Under the pieces are notes generated by a model. The model saw only the letters and a list, made by a program, of their open reading frames with translations, made no database searches and was not told the DNA's origin. A stretch of 64,000 nt of DNA from JAJPKK01 sp963807015 (GTDB lineage: Bacteria; Pseudomonadota; Alphaproteobacteria; Rhizobiales; Xanthobacteraceae): positions 124,001 through 188,000 of the forward strand of contig CAWEAS010000033.1 in NCBI GenBank assembly GCA_963807015.1. The letters are read 5' to 3'. Every line of letters begins with the position of its first letter. Position 1 is the stretch's first letter. Below, piece by piece: positions 25,208 to 34,345 of this stretch. The position numbers were made by a program, and so were the translations under genes.

Positions 25208-25624
25208 ATGAGCGAAAAACTTGCCCGCTCGGTGATTCAGCCGAAGAATCCGCATCTCAACGCCTCGCGCAACGCCAACCTGCCGCATGTTCCCGGCGTT
25301 CGCGTCGGCCCGTACATATTCCTGTCGGGCATGGCGCCGATCGACCAGGAAACCGGCGAGCGCGCGCTTGGTCCGATCACGCAACAGCTCCGCACGACCT
25401 TTGCCAATGTGCGGCATATGTTGGAGTCCGCCGGCTCCTCGCTCGAGCGCGCGGTGCGCGTGCACGTGGTGCTGGCCGACATTGCCGACGCGGCAGAGTT
25501 GGACCTCATCTTCGGCGAGTTCTTCCCGATCGATCCGCCGGCGCTCATGGTCTGGTCGATGCAGCTACGCTTCGGCAACGGCTGCGAGATCGAGTGCATA
25601 GCGTTGGCCGGCTCATCCAATTGA
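25208..25624 (+). CDS. RidA-family protein 3, lacking the usual arginine
   Basis: 138 residues from ATG 25208. Family motifs: VPGVRVGPYIFLSGMAPIDQ, ESAGSSLERAVRVHVVLAD and EFFPIDPPALMVWSMQL. Where copies 1 and 2 have PPAR, this copy has PPAL, so the carboxylate-binding arginine is replaced by Leu113. It may act on a substrate without that carboxylate or have a structural role beside the other two. A decayed relative of this copy lies at 22710. Confidence 0.86.
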   Translation: MSEKLARSVIQPKNPHLNASRNANLPHVPGVRVGPYIFLSGMAPIDQETGERALGPITQQLRTTFANVRHMLESAGSSLERAVRVHVVLADIADAAELDLIFGEFFPIDPPALMVWSMQLRFGNGCEIECIALAGSSN

Positions 25625-25750
25625 GTGCACGGGGGATAGCGGGCTAACCAGCGGCGGCGAATTCGCGCCGCTTTTTGTCCGCACGGAACGCGCTGCAGAC
25701 GAAGCTGCTCTCCAAGCGCTCGGCGACCGCGGTCCGCGATAGGAGTTCTT

Positions 25751-26339
25751 ATGGGAAGGCTCGAAGTCCTGATCTCAGGCGCGGGAATCGCGGGCTGCGG
25801 CACTCCATCCTTGCCAGGGTAAGCCGCTCGCATTTTTCGTTTTCTGGCATCCGGAAATTCCTGGCTTCGACGACACGGACCTCGATCAGCACAAACGCAT
25901 CCTTGAGGAGACCTTCGCCGGCATTGGCTGGAGGGTGCCGGAATTCCTCGGTGCCGTGCGTGCCGCGCGTGACATGTATTTCGACTCCGTCGCCCGCGTG
26001 GATGTCGCGAAGTGGGCGCGAGGCCGGATCGCGCTCGTCGGCGATGCCTCGTCTTGCGTGTCGTTGTTCGGAGATGGATCGACGCTTGCCATTGCAGGGG
26101 CGTATGAACTCGCAAAGGCATTGGCGGAAAGTCCGGCAGATCCGCAAGGCGCCTTCACCCGTTACCAGGCCGTGCACGCCAAGCTTGTCGCCTCCAAGCA
26201 GAAGAATCTGATCTCCACGGCGTCCCGCCTCGTGCCGAGGACATCGACCGGAATTTGGTTCAGCACGCGCGTGTTCTGGAGAGCCATGAGCGGCGTCGGC
26301 GCCGTCATGCGCCTCGGTCGGAAGCTGCGCGGAAAATAG
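25751..26339 (+). pseudogene. FAD-dependent monooxygenase, internally deleted
   Basis: The ATG at 25751 after AGGAG begins MGRLEVLISGAGIAGCG, the FAD-binding GxGxxG start of a PHBH-type monooxygenase, but the frame ends at a TAA near 25820. From about 25803 another frame reads the C-terminal part: PLAFFVFWHPEIPGFDDTD, then GRIALVGDASSCVSLFGDGS with the second flavin motif GD, to the stop at 26339. Some 150-200 residues of the middle are missing. A near-copy of its last 12 codons occurs at 31808. Confidence 0.85.
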
Positions 26340-26478
26340 ACTTGCAGCGGATGCTCAGGGCGCGCCGCCGCCGTCCCTGGGGCCGGGGCGCCTCAGCTCT
26401 ATGCGCCTCAGCTCGATGTAAGTGTCCGGCCCATAATGGAGGGTGTTGCGCGAAAAATAGGGCGGGCGTCCTCGCTGC

Positions 26479-28087
26479 TCAAGGCTCGCGATCGATGATC
26501 AGGAAGCTCGGACCGGGATGTGCGAGGGCGCGGGAGAGCACGTCGCCGATCCCTTGAATATCCTCGATCTTCTCAGTGCGCGCGCCGAAGCCCCCGGCGA
26601 TCCGCGGCATGTCCACGTTCGGATTGCTGAAGTCCATCCCGACGAAATGCGTGGTTTCGATCGTCGTCCCCATCGCGTTGCACCACAAGTCCTTCAGCAA
26701 TCGATATTCGCTGTTCACGAAGCAAACGAAGATCGACGGGATGGCGTGCTTCGCCGCAGTCCAGAGCGCGTGGATCGAGAACAGGCTGCCGCCGTCGCCC
26801 ACGAAGCAGACGGCGTGCTTTCCAGTCGCAAGCCCGATTCCGACGCCCAGCGGCATCGCCCACCCCAGCCCGCCGCCGCGAGGCGAGAAATGGACGTTGC
26901 GAAATCCGAGACGGACGGCCATGTCTTGCACGATGGCATCCTCGGATGATCCTTCGGTGATGATATGGGTCGCCCGATCGAGATGGCGTAGCACGGAAAG
27001 GATCAGCGCATCGCTCGGGCGCTTGCCCGAAGCGGGGTAGCTTGCGTCCAGTGCCGCCTCATCGACCGTCCGCGCTCCGGTCGGCGCGGCCCGGGCGCCC
27101 AATGACGCCGCCAGCGCATCCAGGGTCGCGTTGATGTCGCCGAGCACCGCGATATCGCAGGGAAAGTCGAAGCCGAGCTGACTGGCCGCGGGCGCGATCT
27201 GGATGACCTGCAATTCGGCTGGCAGCGCCGAGAGGCCATCATAGGTGAAGCTGTCGACCTTCTCGCCGATCAGCAGCATGGTGTGATAGCGGCTGAGCGC
27301 TTCGTTGATCTGTCGCGTCGTCGGCGGCAGCTGACCGCGGAAGCTGGGGTGAAGCGGATCCACCGTCCCCTGCACGTGGAAGGGCGCAGCATAAACGTCC
27401 GCGCCGAGCGCACTCGCAATGCGGTTCACGGCGTCGACGCCGTGCGCTGCGCCCACGGCGTAATCGGCGACGATGGCGAGCTTGCCCGCCGGCACGGCCT
27501 TCAGGGCGCGCGCGACCTCGTCGATGCCGCGCGGCACGGTATCTTCGACGATCCGCGTCTTCTTGAAGGTCGTGTGCTCCGTCTGCTCGAGCATTAAGTT
27601 CATGGGGATCGACAGGAACACGGGGCCGGTCGGCTGCAGCCTCGCATGCAGGTAGCAGCGCTGCAGCGCCACGGCGAGATCGTCCGCGCGCGTCACCTCG
27701 TAAGCGTATTTGGTGGCGGTCTCGGCCAATTGGGTGTTCGGCGCGCCGAGCACCGGATTGTGGATGAGGAAGCGCGAATCCTGCTGCCCGTTGATCACGA
27801 GCAACGGCACGCCGGACATCAGCGCATTTCGCATGTTGAACATGCCGTTGGCGAGGCCCGGATAGGTGTGCAGGCTGACGATGGACGGCTTGCCCGTGAT
27901 CAGCGCATAGCCGGCGGCGATGCCGACCGCGCTCGAATTCGTGGAGGGACAGGACGTAGGTGGCCTTCGATGCGGCGACGGCGGCGAGGAAGGTCGTTTC
28001 CGTCGTCCCGGGATTCCCGAACACGTAGGGGATTTCGTACGTTTTTAGAAAATCCTGAATGAGCTCGCCGCCGGTCCGCGTATTCAT
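26479..28087 (-). pseudogene. ThDP-dependent decarboxylase/lyase (benzoylformate decarboxylase-like), one frameshift
   Basis: ATG 28087 follows AGGAGGAAGC and begins MNTRTGGELIQDFLKTYEIP with YVFGNPGTTETTFL. After YVLSLHE the frame is lost at a GAATTC (27935-27940); removing one of the two paired bases there restores HE-SSAVGIAAGYAL, matching the Glu and GYA of benzoylformate decarboxylase in exact spacing. The rest reads on cleanly to 26479, with FVGDGGSLFSIHALWTAAKH and the ThDP/Mg motif ending VCFVNSEY. An intact product would be about 535 residues. Sequencing error and real decay cannot be separated here. The substrate is likely a 2-oxo acid. Confidence 0.85.
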
Positions 28088-28183
28088 GCTTCCTCCTTCG
28101 TACGATAACGGCGCCGCCCGGAGGCGCGTCCGCAATGACGCGCTGCGTCTCGACTTGGATTATCCGGATCACCTAATTAATTT

Positions 28184-28489
28184 TCAGATACGGTGCCAGT
28201 CGGCGGTGTTCGTGCCGACATTCCTATTGTGGGCGACCTGCGTTCCGTTGATTTCCCACACCGCGACAGCGCCGATGCTGACGCCGCCGCGCTTTGCCAA
28301 AGGATATCGCCCTTGTCGTCGGCGTTGAAGTCTCCAGTGCCGACGATATGCTAATTGGCTGGCGACGATCCGACGATCTGGTTCAAAACGATCTGGGCCG
28401 CGTTCACCTGCCGGATGGCGACAGTCGCCGCTATCGTTCCGCCGCAGGATGTCGCTGTTTCCGAAGGAAGTCGTCGATGCCGAAATCAC
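28184..28489 (-). pseudogene. Remnant of an FG-GAP/VCBS-repeat protein
   Basis: Reading the minus strand: GNSDILRRNDSG, then after a frameshift TVAIRQVNAAQIVLNQIVGS, a TAG stop, HIVGTGDFNADDKGDILWQS, and after a second shift AVAVWEINGTQVAHNRNVGT to a TGA at 28184. The GD-FN-D-KGDILW and VWxxNGTQV patterns are those of the repeat modules in large secreted Bradyrhizobium-type FG-GAP proteins. Two frameshifts and a stop in 300 bases show it is dead. Confidence 0.75.
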
Positions 28490-30417
28490 TAACGCGCGGT
28501 CTTAGTCGACGCGCGTTCGTCGGGCAGGCTTCCGGCGCAGGCCTGGTCGGGCTCGGCTCCGCGCTGGAGTTGATGAGCGGTGCGTCGTACGCGCGGGCGA
28601 CGCCGGCCTTCGAGGCTTATCATGGTGTCACAGCGGCCGCACATCAGGCGAATTTTGCGCGTCTCTCGGCCCAAGGGTACCGGCCGATCTCGCTCAGCGT
28701 CTGCGGACGTCCGCCGAACGTGCTCTATGCTGCCGTGTGGGTCGCGCGCGCGAATCCGCCGTGCGCGGCCGCGCACAATGTCAATGCGCGCGACTACCAG
28801 GCCGCCATCGATAGCTGGAGCGCGCGCGGATACGCGCCGACCGTCGTGTCGGCCGCGGGGCCGGCGGCCAATCCGATCTTTGCGGCCGTGTTCGAGCAGA
28901 ATGTCCCGGGCCCCTGGAAGGCGCGGCACGGACTGACCGATGCAGCTTTTGCGGCGGAGAATCAGCAGGCCCGCGACGATGGCCAGATCCTGCGCTGGGT
29001 TTGCCTCTATGGCGATCCGGGCGATCGGCGCTACGTCGCGGTCTGGCATGGCAATCCGAACGCTACCAAGTGGCAGACGGTCGAGCATGCCGCGCTCGGC
29101 GAGTACCAGGCCCTGTTCGAATCGCGCACGCAGATTCCGCGCTTCCGTCTCGCCCGCGTCGCCGTGGCGCCCGATCAGACCTTGAGCGCAGTCTTCAACG
29201 ATGAGGGCGTCGGAGCCTGGGCGGCACGCCACAGCATGAGCACCGCCGACTATCAGGCCGAGGTTGCTCGCCAGAAGGCGGCCGGACGCATGCCGATTTG
29301 TGTGCAGGGCGGCGGTACCGGCAATGCCTTGCGCTATGCGGCGGTCTTTGCAGCCCAGGACCAGCCGAGCGGGCGCAGGTGGACGGCGGTCGGCCCGCAA
29401 GCCGCCGACATGACCGCCTTCGACGGCGTCGTGCGCGCGTTCATGGAGCGGCACGGCATTCGCGCCGCTCAGCTCACGATCGCGCAGAACGGCGTGAACA
29501 AGTTGCAGCGCGCCTACACCTGGGCGGAGCCGGACTATCGCACGACCCAGGTCTCCGACCAATTCCTGCTCGCCAGCATCAGCAAGATGTTCGTCAACGC
29601 CTGCTGCAAGGTCCTCTATGAAGCCGGCAAACTGCAGCCGTCATCGCTTGCTTACAAGGTCATCGGTTTTAGCAATCCGAAAGACCGGCGCAGCGACACG
29701 ATCACGGTGCAGCAACTCCTCGATCACACCGCCGGCTTCCGTTACGACGCGACCTATGACATGCGTGCCGTCGCATTGGCGCGCAATCTCCCAGGTGCAG
29801 CCCGCATGCGCGACGTCGCGGCTCATATGTACGCGCGCGATCTCGATTACCCTCCCGGCTCGCCGCCCGGCGGCGAGAAACTGCTCTACAATAACTACGG
29901 CTATCTGCTTGCCGCCCTGGTGGTCGAGCACGTCTCGGGCCGGAACTACATGGAGTTCCTGCGCACGCATGTGCTGCAACGCGACAGCATCACCGAAGTC
30001 GAGCCCTACCCGACGGCTCCCTCGCCGCGTCCGGCCGATCTGGTCGACGCCGAGGATGATGGTGTGGGGCCAAGCGCGCTCTTCATCCACAGCCCGGCGC
30101 CGGTGCCGACCGTGTTTGGCGGCGACGGCATGGTCAAGGAGACTGCCATCGGCTCGTGCGGGCTCGCCGCCTCGGCGACGGCTTTGACGCAATTCATTCG
30201 CCGCAATGCGGCCTGGGGCATCGGCGGGCGTAGCCTCAGCGCGCGCTCCGGCAGCACGCCCGGCAGTTCAACCGTGGCGCAATCGCTCAAAACCGGCACC
30301 GACTGGGCGCTGGTCATGAACAGCCGAAATTTCCAAGGCCCGCCCAAGACAAGGGGCAAGGCATTCGATGAGCTGTTCGCCGCCATCAACAGGGAGATCG
30401 CGCGCGCGGGCTTGTAG
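28477..30417 (+). CDS. Secreted beta-lactamase-fold serine hydrolase with N-terminal BTRD1 repeats
   Basis: 646 residues from ATG 28477 (AAGGAAG upstream). A twin-arginine-like signal SRRAFVGQASGAGLVGLG starts it. Residues about 45-292 hold five repeats of roughly 45-50 residues, each of the form W-x-x-x-H-x-(L/V/M)-(T/S)...(Y/F)Q...G(Y/R)xP...YAAV(W/F), which I identify as bacterial tandem repeat domain 1. The C-terminal half is a beta-lactamase/penicillin-binding fold: Ser367-x-x-Lys370 in LASISKMF, Tyr471-x-Asn473 in LLYNNYGYLL, and a KTG-like SLKTGTDWAL. The same combination of a repeat domain and this catalytic fold occurs in fungal polyglycine hydrolases. Probable role: export and hydrolysis of a peptide or ester; substrate unknown. 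Confidence 0.88.
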   Translation: MPKSLTRGLSRRAFVGQASGAGLVGLGSALELMSGASYARATPAFEAYHGVTAAAHQANFARLSAQGYRPISLSVCGRPPNVLYAAVWVARANPPCAAAHNVNARDYQAAIDSWSARGYAPTVVSAAGPAANPIFAAVFEQNVPGPWKARHGLTDAAFAAENQQARDDGQILRWVCLYGDPGDRRYVAVWHGNPNATKWQTVEHAALGEYQALFESRTQIPRFRLARVAVAPDQTLSAVFNDEGVGAWAARHSMSTADYQAEVARQKAAGRMPICVQGGGTGNALRYAAVFAAQDQPSGRRWTAVGPQAADMTAFDGVVRAFMERHGIRAAQLTIAQNGVNKLQRAYTWAEPDYRTTQVSDQFLLASISKMFVNACCKVLYEAGKLQPSSLAYKVIGFSNPKDRRSDTITVQQLLDHTAGFRYDATYDMRAVALARNLPGAARMRDVAAHMYARDLDYPPGSPPGGEKLLYNNYGYLLAALVVEHVSGRNYMEFLRTHVLQRDSITEVEPYPTAPSPRPADLVDAEDDGVGPSALFIHSPAPVPTVFGGDGMVKETAIGSCGLAASATALTQFIRRNAAWGIGGRSLSARSGSTPGSSTVAQSLKTGTDWALVMNSRNFQGPPKTRGKAFDELFAAINREIARAGL

Positions 30418-30754
30418 GTGCTTCGGGTCCGCGGCTGCCGGTTGCGACCTGGGCAAAGAAGTCCAGTCATGGGCGCACGTCGCTTCGTCGGACCCATCCG
30501 CCAAACCGAGGTGGCCCCCGCAGCTCTCTGCCCTGCAAGGTGTTCTCGATCGTGCAGCAGCCCAGAAATCGTAGGGTCGGCAAAGCGAAGCGTGCCCACC
30601 GCAGCAGCCTCGTGCGATCGACGAGCCGTCCGTGAAGTGCGACGCTGTGACCGAGCTTGGTGGATTTCCTCGCAAGATTGACAGATGTCCGGACGAATCC
30701 GAATAATGACGCCGGCGGCAAAAGCGCCCTAGCAATAATATTCGGGAGGATGCC
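30418..30754. other. Intergenic region with a half REP-like element
   Basis: 337 bases between the hydrolase and the next binding protein gene. It holds a one-armed copy of the GTAGGG-type repeat at 30571-30600. The AT-richer part 30685-30745 just before the next gene likely contains its promoter. No gene seen. Confidence 0.5.
30571..30600. repeat. Degenerate single arm of the GTAGGG repeat family
   Basis: GTAGGGTCGGCAAAGCGAAG followed by CGTGCCCACC matches the left arm of the 575-645 palindrome with two substitutions; the right arm is missing. Confidence 0.75.
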
Positions 30755-31663
30755 ATGGCCGAGCTTAGGAAAGTCAAAGCCTCGATGATGAACGCGGTCC
30801 ACGACCTGCCGTTGCTGGTCGCGCGCGACGAGGGCTTCTTCCGCGACGAGGGTCTCGAAGTCGACGTCATGGTCACGCCCGGAAGCGGTCAGCACAATTC
30901 CGACGACCGCGCGCTGAAGGACGACATCTTCAAGCGCGGCCTGGAGGCAACCTACGATCAGGGCCAGTGCGACCAGTTCCGCATGTGCGAATGGGGCATC
31001 ATGAAACGGGCGGTGGAGACGATCCAGGAAAAGAACCTGCGGCCCGCCAAGATCGTGGCGCTCGGCTCCGCGATGTCGAGCTTTGCCATCGTGGTCGATC
31101 CGCGGTCCGGCATCTACGAACCGGAGCAACTCAAGAACGTGCCGATCGCGGTCAGTCAGTTCAACGGCTCGCACTTCACCATGCTCAAGATGATGGAAGG
31201 ATTCATCAAGCGCGACGAGATCAAGATCGCGAACCACGGCACCCACCGTCAGCGCATGGAGGCGGTGATGTCCGGCAAGGTGAAGGCCGCGAGCCTGCAG
31301 GAGCCCTGGATCAGCGCCGCCGAAGCCAAGGGCGCGCGCGTCATCATGGAGTCGCACTCGACGCGCAGCGAGGCCGCCGGCGACGAGATGGATGGTCCGA
31401 CCCTCGCCAAGATGTTCCGCGCCGAAGCGCGCGCCGCCGAGGCCATCCAGAAGAACCCGGAAAAGTATGCACATTATATCGTCGAAGAGGCCGGCGGCAT
31501 GATCGGCCTCAAAGACCTCAAACTGTCGCGTATCCTCAACGCGCCGCCGACGCCCTATACGCGGGAACGCTTCGACGACAACTACAACTGGACGCTGAGC
31601 TGGGGTTTGGTGCCGCCCGGCGCCACCTACGAGAACACGGTGGACAACCGCGCCTGGCAGTAG
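30755..31663 (+). CDS. NMT1/THI5-like substrate-binding-fold protein without signal peptide
   Basis: 302 residues from ATG 30755, after GGGAGG. The fold is that of type-2 binding proteins: VHDLPLLVARDEGFFRDEGL, then GQCDQFRMCEWGIM and MSGKVKAASLQEPWISAAEA, the last typical of NMT1/SsuA-type receptors. The N-terminus MAELRKVKASMMNAV is not a signal peptide, so the protein should stay in the cytoplasm. That suggests an enzyme or sensor of the THI5/NMT1 kind and not a transporter receptor, although the start might lie elsewhere. No neighbouring gene explains it. Confidence 0.82.
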   Translation: MAELRKVKASMMNAVHDLPLLVARDEGFFRDEGLEVDVMVTPGSGQHNSDDRALKDDIFKRGLEATYDQGQCDQFRMCEWGIMKRAVETIQEKNLRPAKIVALGSAMSSFAIVVDPRSGIYEPEQLKNVPIAVSQFNGSHFTMLKMMEGFIKRDEIKIANHGTHRQRMEAVMSGKVKAASLQEPWISAAEAKGARVIMESHSTRSEAAGDEMDGPTLAKMFRAEARAAEAIQKNPEKYAHYIVEEAGGMIGLKDLKLSRILNAPPTPYTRERFDDNYNWTLSWGLVPPGATYENTVDNRAWQ

Positions 31664-32156
31664 GCGGGCCGCGCGCACCCTATTCGATTTGGCAACGGCG
31701 TTGACCGAAAGTCGGCGCCGTTTGCGTTGGCGCTGTTGTTGTCGCCTACGGACGACGCGCGTCAACACGACCTTTGTCGCGTTCAAAAACACCGCAACGG
31801 TCACGCGGTGACCGTCGTGCGCCTTGGTCGGAATCTGCGCGGAAAATAGTGGTGATCACGCTTGGGGGGCGCGAGACCGTTCCCGCCCTCAGTCTGATGC
31901 CAGGTCATCGTAGCGGAGCGGACTTGTTGGAATGTACCTGACGACGTCTGAATCCAGCACGTCGCGGAACTGCGCGGGTTCGCTTCCGATTTCCGCTTGC
32001 TGTGGCAGGCCAGACGAAATTGGTCGCGTGCCGGAAGGTCTCAGTTTGACCCAAAGCAGCCCTAGATCAGATCGAAATCCCACCCCTGACTTAATCCCTG
32101 CCAATCCGATATGATGCTTCGTAGTTCTCGGCTGGGCAGCGGATGCATTTCTATCG
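31664..32156. other. Intergenic region with a monooxygenase tail relic
   Basis: About 490 bases. Contains the relic at 31808-31849. A minus-strand open frame ending near 31889 reads protein-like in its last 40 codons (LPQQAEIGSEPAQFRDVLDS) but has no start region or known motif; it could be another gene end. Otherwise nothing recognised. Confidence 0.4.
31808..31849 (+). pseudogene. Relic of the 3' end of a monooxygenase gene
   Basis: The last 36 bases, ending in the TAG, match the 3' end of the monooxygenase pseudogene at 26304-26339 with only three substitutions (product end RLGRNLRGK versus RLGRKLRGK). Nothing upstream continues the frame. Confidence 0.7.
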
Positions 32157-33137
32157 ATGACGCGGCGCGAGTTCATCACTTTGCTTGGCAGTGTTGCTGC
32201 GTGGCCACTCGCAGCGCGGGCGCAGCAATTGGCTATGCCGGTAGTAGGGTTTCTCAGCCCAACGTCGCCCGGCCCGTTCGCGCGTCTTGTCGCCAGTTTT
32301 CGACGAGGGCTGGAGGACGACGGCTTTTTTGAGGGCCGCAACGTCGCGATCGAATATCGCTGGGCCGATGGCCAATACGACCGTCTCCCTGCTTTGGCGG
32401 CCGATCTCGTTCGCCGTCAAGTCGCTGTCATTGTGACGGTCGGCGGCGAACCTTCTGCAATTGCAGCCAAGGCCGCGACCGGAACGATCCCGATTGTGTT
32501 CAACGTCGGCACAAATCCAGTCCCGCTGGGGCTGGTCGTCAGCATTGCCAGACCCGGCGGCAATGCGACCGGCGTCAATATTTTCACTGGTGAACTGGCC
32601 CAGAAGCGTCTGGGCCTGCTGCACGATCTTATTCCCGCAGCCACCACCGTCGCAGTGCTCTTAAACCCGAATTTCGAAGCAGCCGTGATCAATGTGCGAG
32701 AATCCGAAGCGGCGGCCAAGGCCGTCGGGAAAGAAGTGGTGATCTTCAACGCGAGCAGCGATGCCGAGATAGAAACGGCCTTTTCCAAAATCGTGCAGGC
32801 CCAATACCGGGCGCTGCTTGTCGGAGCCGACCCATTCTTCAACAGCCGGCGCGGTCTGATCGTCGCCTTGGCTGCCCATTATGCCATTCCTGCGATCTAC
32901 GAATTTCGTGAGTTTGCAGAGGCCGGCGGCCTGACCAGCTATGGCACAAGCCTCGTGGAAGCTTACCGCCAGCAGGGGATTTATGCCGGACGCATCCTCA
33001 AAGGCGAGAAACCCGCCGACCTTCCGGTCGTACAGCTCTCCAAGTTCGAGTTGGTCATCAATCTCAACTCCGCCAAGGCCCTGGGTCTAGCCATTCCAGC
33101 CGGCGTGCTCGCAATTGCCGACGCGGTGATTGAATAA
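32157..33137 (+). CDS. ABC_sub_bind (TrpX-like) periplasmic binding protein
   Basis: 326 residues. The signal MTRREFITLLGSVAAWPLAA carries a twin-arginine-like start. The body shows the family pattern: VVGFLSPTSPGPFARLVASF, GYxEGRN-type FFEGRNVAIEYRWADGQYDR, PIVFNVGTNPVPLGLV, SIARPGGNATGVNIFTGEL and GGLTSYGTSLVEAYRQ. These receptors are found in large numbers in Bradyrhizobium-type genomes, often without transporter genes nearby, as here. Ligand unknown. Confidence 0.9.
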   Translation: MTRREFITLLGSVAAWPLAARAQQLAMPVVGFLSPTSPGPFARLVASFRRGLEDDGFFEGRNVAIEYRWADGQYDRLPALAADLVRRQVAVIVTVGGEPSAIAAKAATGTIPIVFNVGTNPVPLGLVVSIARPGGNATGVNIFTGELAQKRLGLLHDLIPAATTVAVLLNPNFEAAVINVRESEAAAKAVGKEVVIFNASSDAEIETAFSKIVQAQYRALLVGADPFFNSRRGLIVALAAHYAIPAIYEFREFAEAGGLTSYGTSLVEAYRQQGIYAGRILKGEKPADLPVVQLSKFELVINLNSAKALGLAIPAGVLAIADAVIE

Positions 33138-33375
33138 CGAGAGTTTACTGCGTTGCCGAGTCCGATCCTGGCCCACAGCGCGGTTGCGCTGCAACGCGCG
33201 AACTCGGCCGTTACCGAACGACAAGCTGACAAACACGGATGTCGCTGCGACAGCCGCCTGTGACCCCAAGCGACGGTCAGTCCATCATGATTCGACCCTT
33301 GATCCCCAACTCCTTGATGATCGGCCACCATTTTGTGGCCTCCCATTGACAGAGCTCTGGCCCGCGGTCACGGCG

Positions 33376-33951
33376 TTAAGGCGTCGGCAGGCCGATGTTG
33401 GGGATCGGGTCGGGCACGTAAGCGCCCTCGCGGATTGTTTTCTGTAAAGTCTTGAAATCGGCGCCCGATTTGAATTTCTCGTAGACGCGGGCCGGATCGA
33501 AGAAGGTGCCGATCGGATTGGCGGCGAAGTCCGCGGAAGTCCGCATAAATTCACTCGAAAGCTTCCAGTCGCCAAAATTGTCACTTTGCAGCTCGACGAA
33601 ATTGCCCTCCGGGTCCTTGTAATAGAGCGATATCGTCAGACCGTGGTCCAGGCAGAACGCCGGCTCGACGCCTGCTTTTCGCATGCGGTCGAACGAAGAC
33701 ATCAGGTCAGCAAACCTGTCGTACTCGAATGCGCAATGGTGCATCCCATTGTGCTGGGTTTTGTCAGCGTCGTCCCCCAAACCGGGGACCGCCAGAAACG
33801 CAATCCGATGATTGGCGGCGTCGTTCGTCATCCAAGCGGCGACCTGGTCCCTGAAATTCACCTGCGCTCCGATGACCAGGGCGTACCACCTGATCATGTC
33901 GTCGAGGCGGCTTGTCTTGATAGTGACGTGATGAAGCTTTGGTTTGATCAT
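33376..33951 (-). CDS. VOC-family dioxygenase/glyoxalase-like protein
   Basis: 191 residues: KLHHVTIKTSRLDDMIRWY, QHNGMHHCAFEYDRFADL and YYKDPEGNFVELQSDNFGDW. Metal ligands expected at His8, His72 and Glu120, as in extradiol ring-cleaving dioxygenases of the single-domain kind. A C-terminal extension of about 60 residues (FFDPARVYEKFKSGADF) follows the core and matches VOC proteins of aromatic catabolism as I recall them. It probably belongs to an aromatic or related catabolic route now scattered around it. Confidence 0.88.
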   Translation of the reverse strand: MIKPKLHHVTIKTSRLDDMIRWYALVIGAQVNFRDQVAAWMTNDAANHRIAFLAVPGLGDDADKTQHNGMHHCAFEYDRFADLMSSFDRMRKAGVEPAFCLDHGLTISLYYKDPEGNFVELQSDNFGDWKLSSEFMRTSADFAANPIGTFFDPARVYEKFKSGADFKTLQKTIREGAYVPDPIPNIGLPTP

Positions 33952-34345
33952 CGGTGTTCATTCCCAGCGCGGACCTAAATCCGCGGCCCAATGCGTCGTC
34001 GCCCAGCGATGGACGGAGATGTACAACTTGGCGATAAGGCTAAATCGAGTCGACAGGTAAGAGAAAGGGCGCGCCGACATTTATTTTGCTGTGCACGAGT
34101 TTGGAATTGGCCCACCTCTGCCGACTTACGCAGCGCACTATGTCGTCCGCTAGCTGGGGTGCTTCGAACGTCCCCGTCACGTGGCCGGCACAGCCGTTCG
34201 TGACCCAACTGAGACAGCGCCGGTGAACCGCATGAAATCGATTGCCGAACTCGACGAGGGGGCCTTCCTTCATCTGCCGAACAGGTGCGCGCCATCGCAA
34301 GGAAGGGTGTGTCACAGTTATCAGCGCGCCAATCGACCTGCGTGC
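33952..34345. other. Intergenic region, nothing recognised
   Basis: 394 bases between the VOC gene start and the 3' end of the chimeric secreted protein gene. Short open frames on both strands show no motif or ribosome site. Confidence 0.35.

Noticed and set aside
26388..26417. Two near-identical 15-base units (GCGCCTCAGCTCTAT / GCGCCTCAGCTCGAT)
   Set aside because: Only two units between convergent pseudogenes; no further structure, probably slippage.
32981..33346. A minus-strand frame (YSITASAIASTPAGMARPR region) over the end of the ABC_sub_bind gene
   Set aside because: A widely over-annotated antisense frame of this family's 3' end, recognised from related genomes; not a gene.
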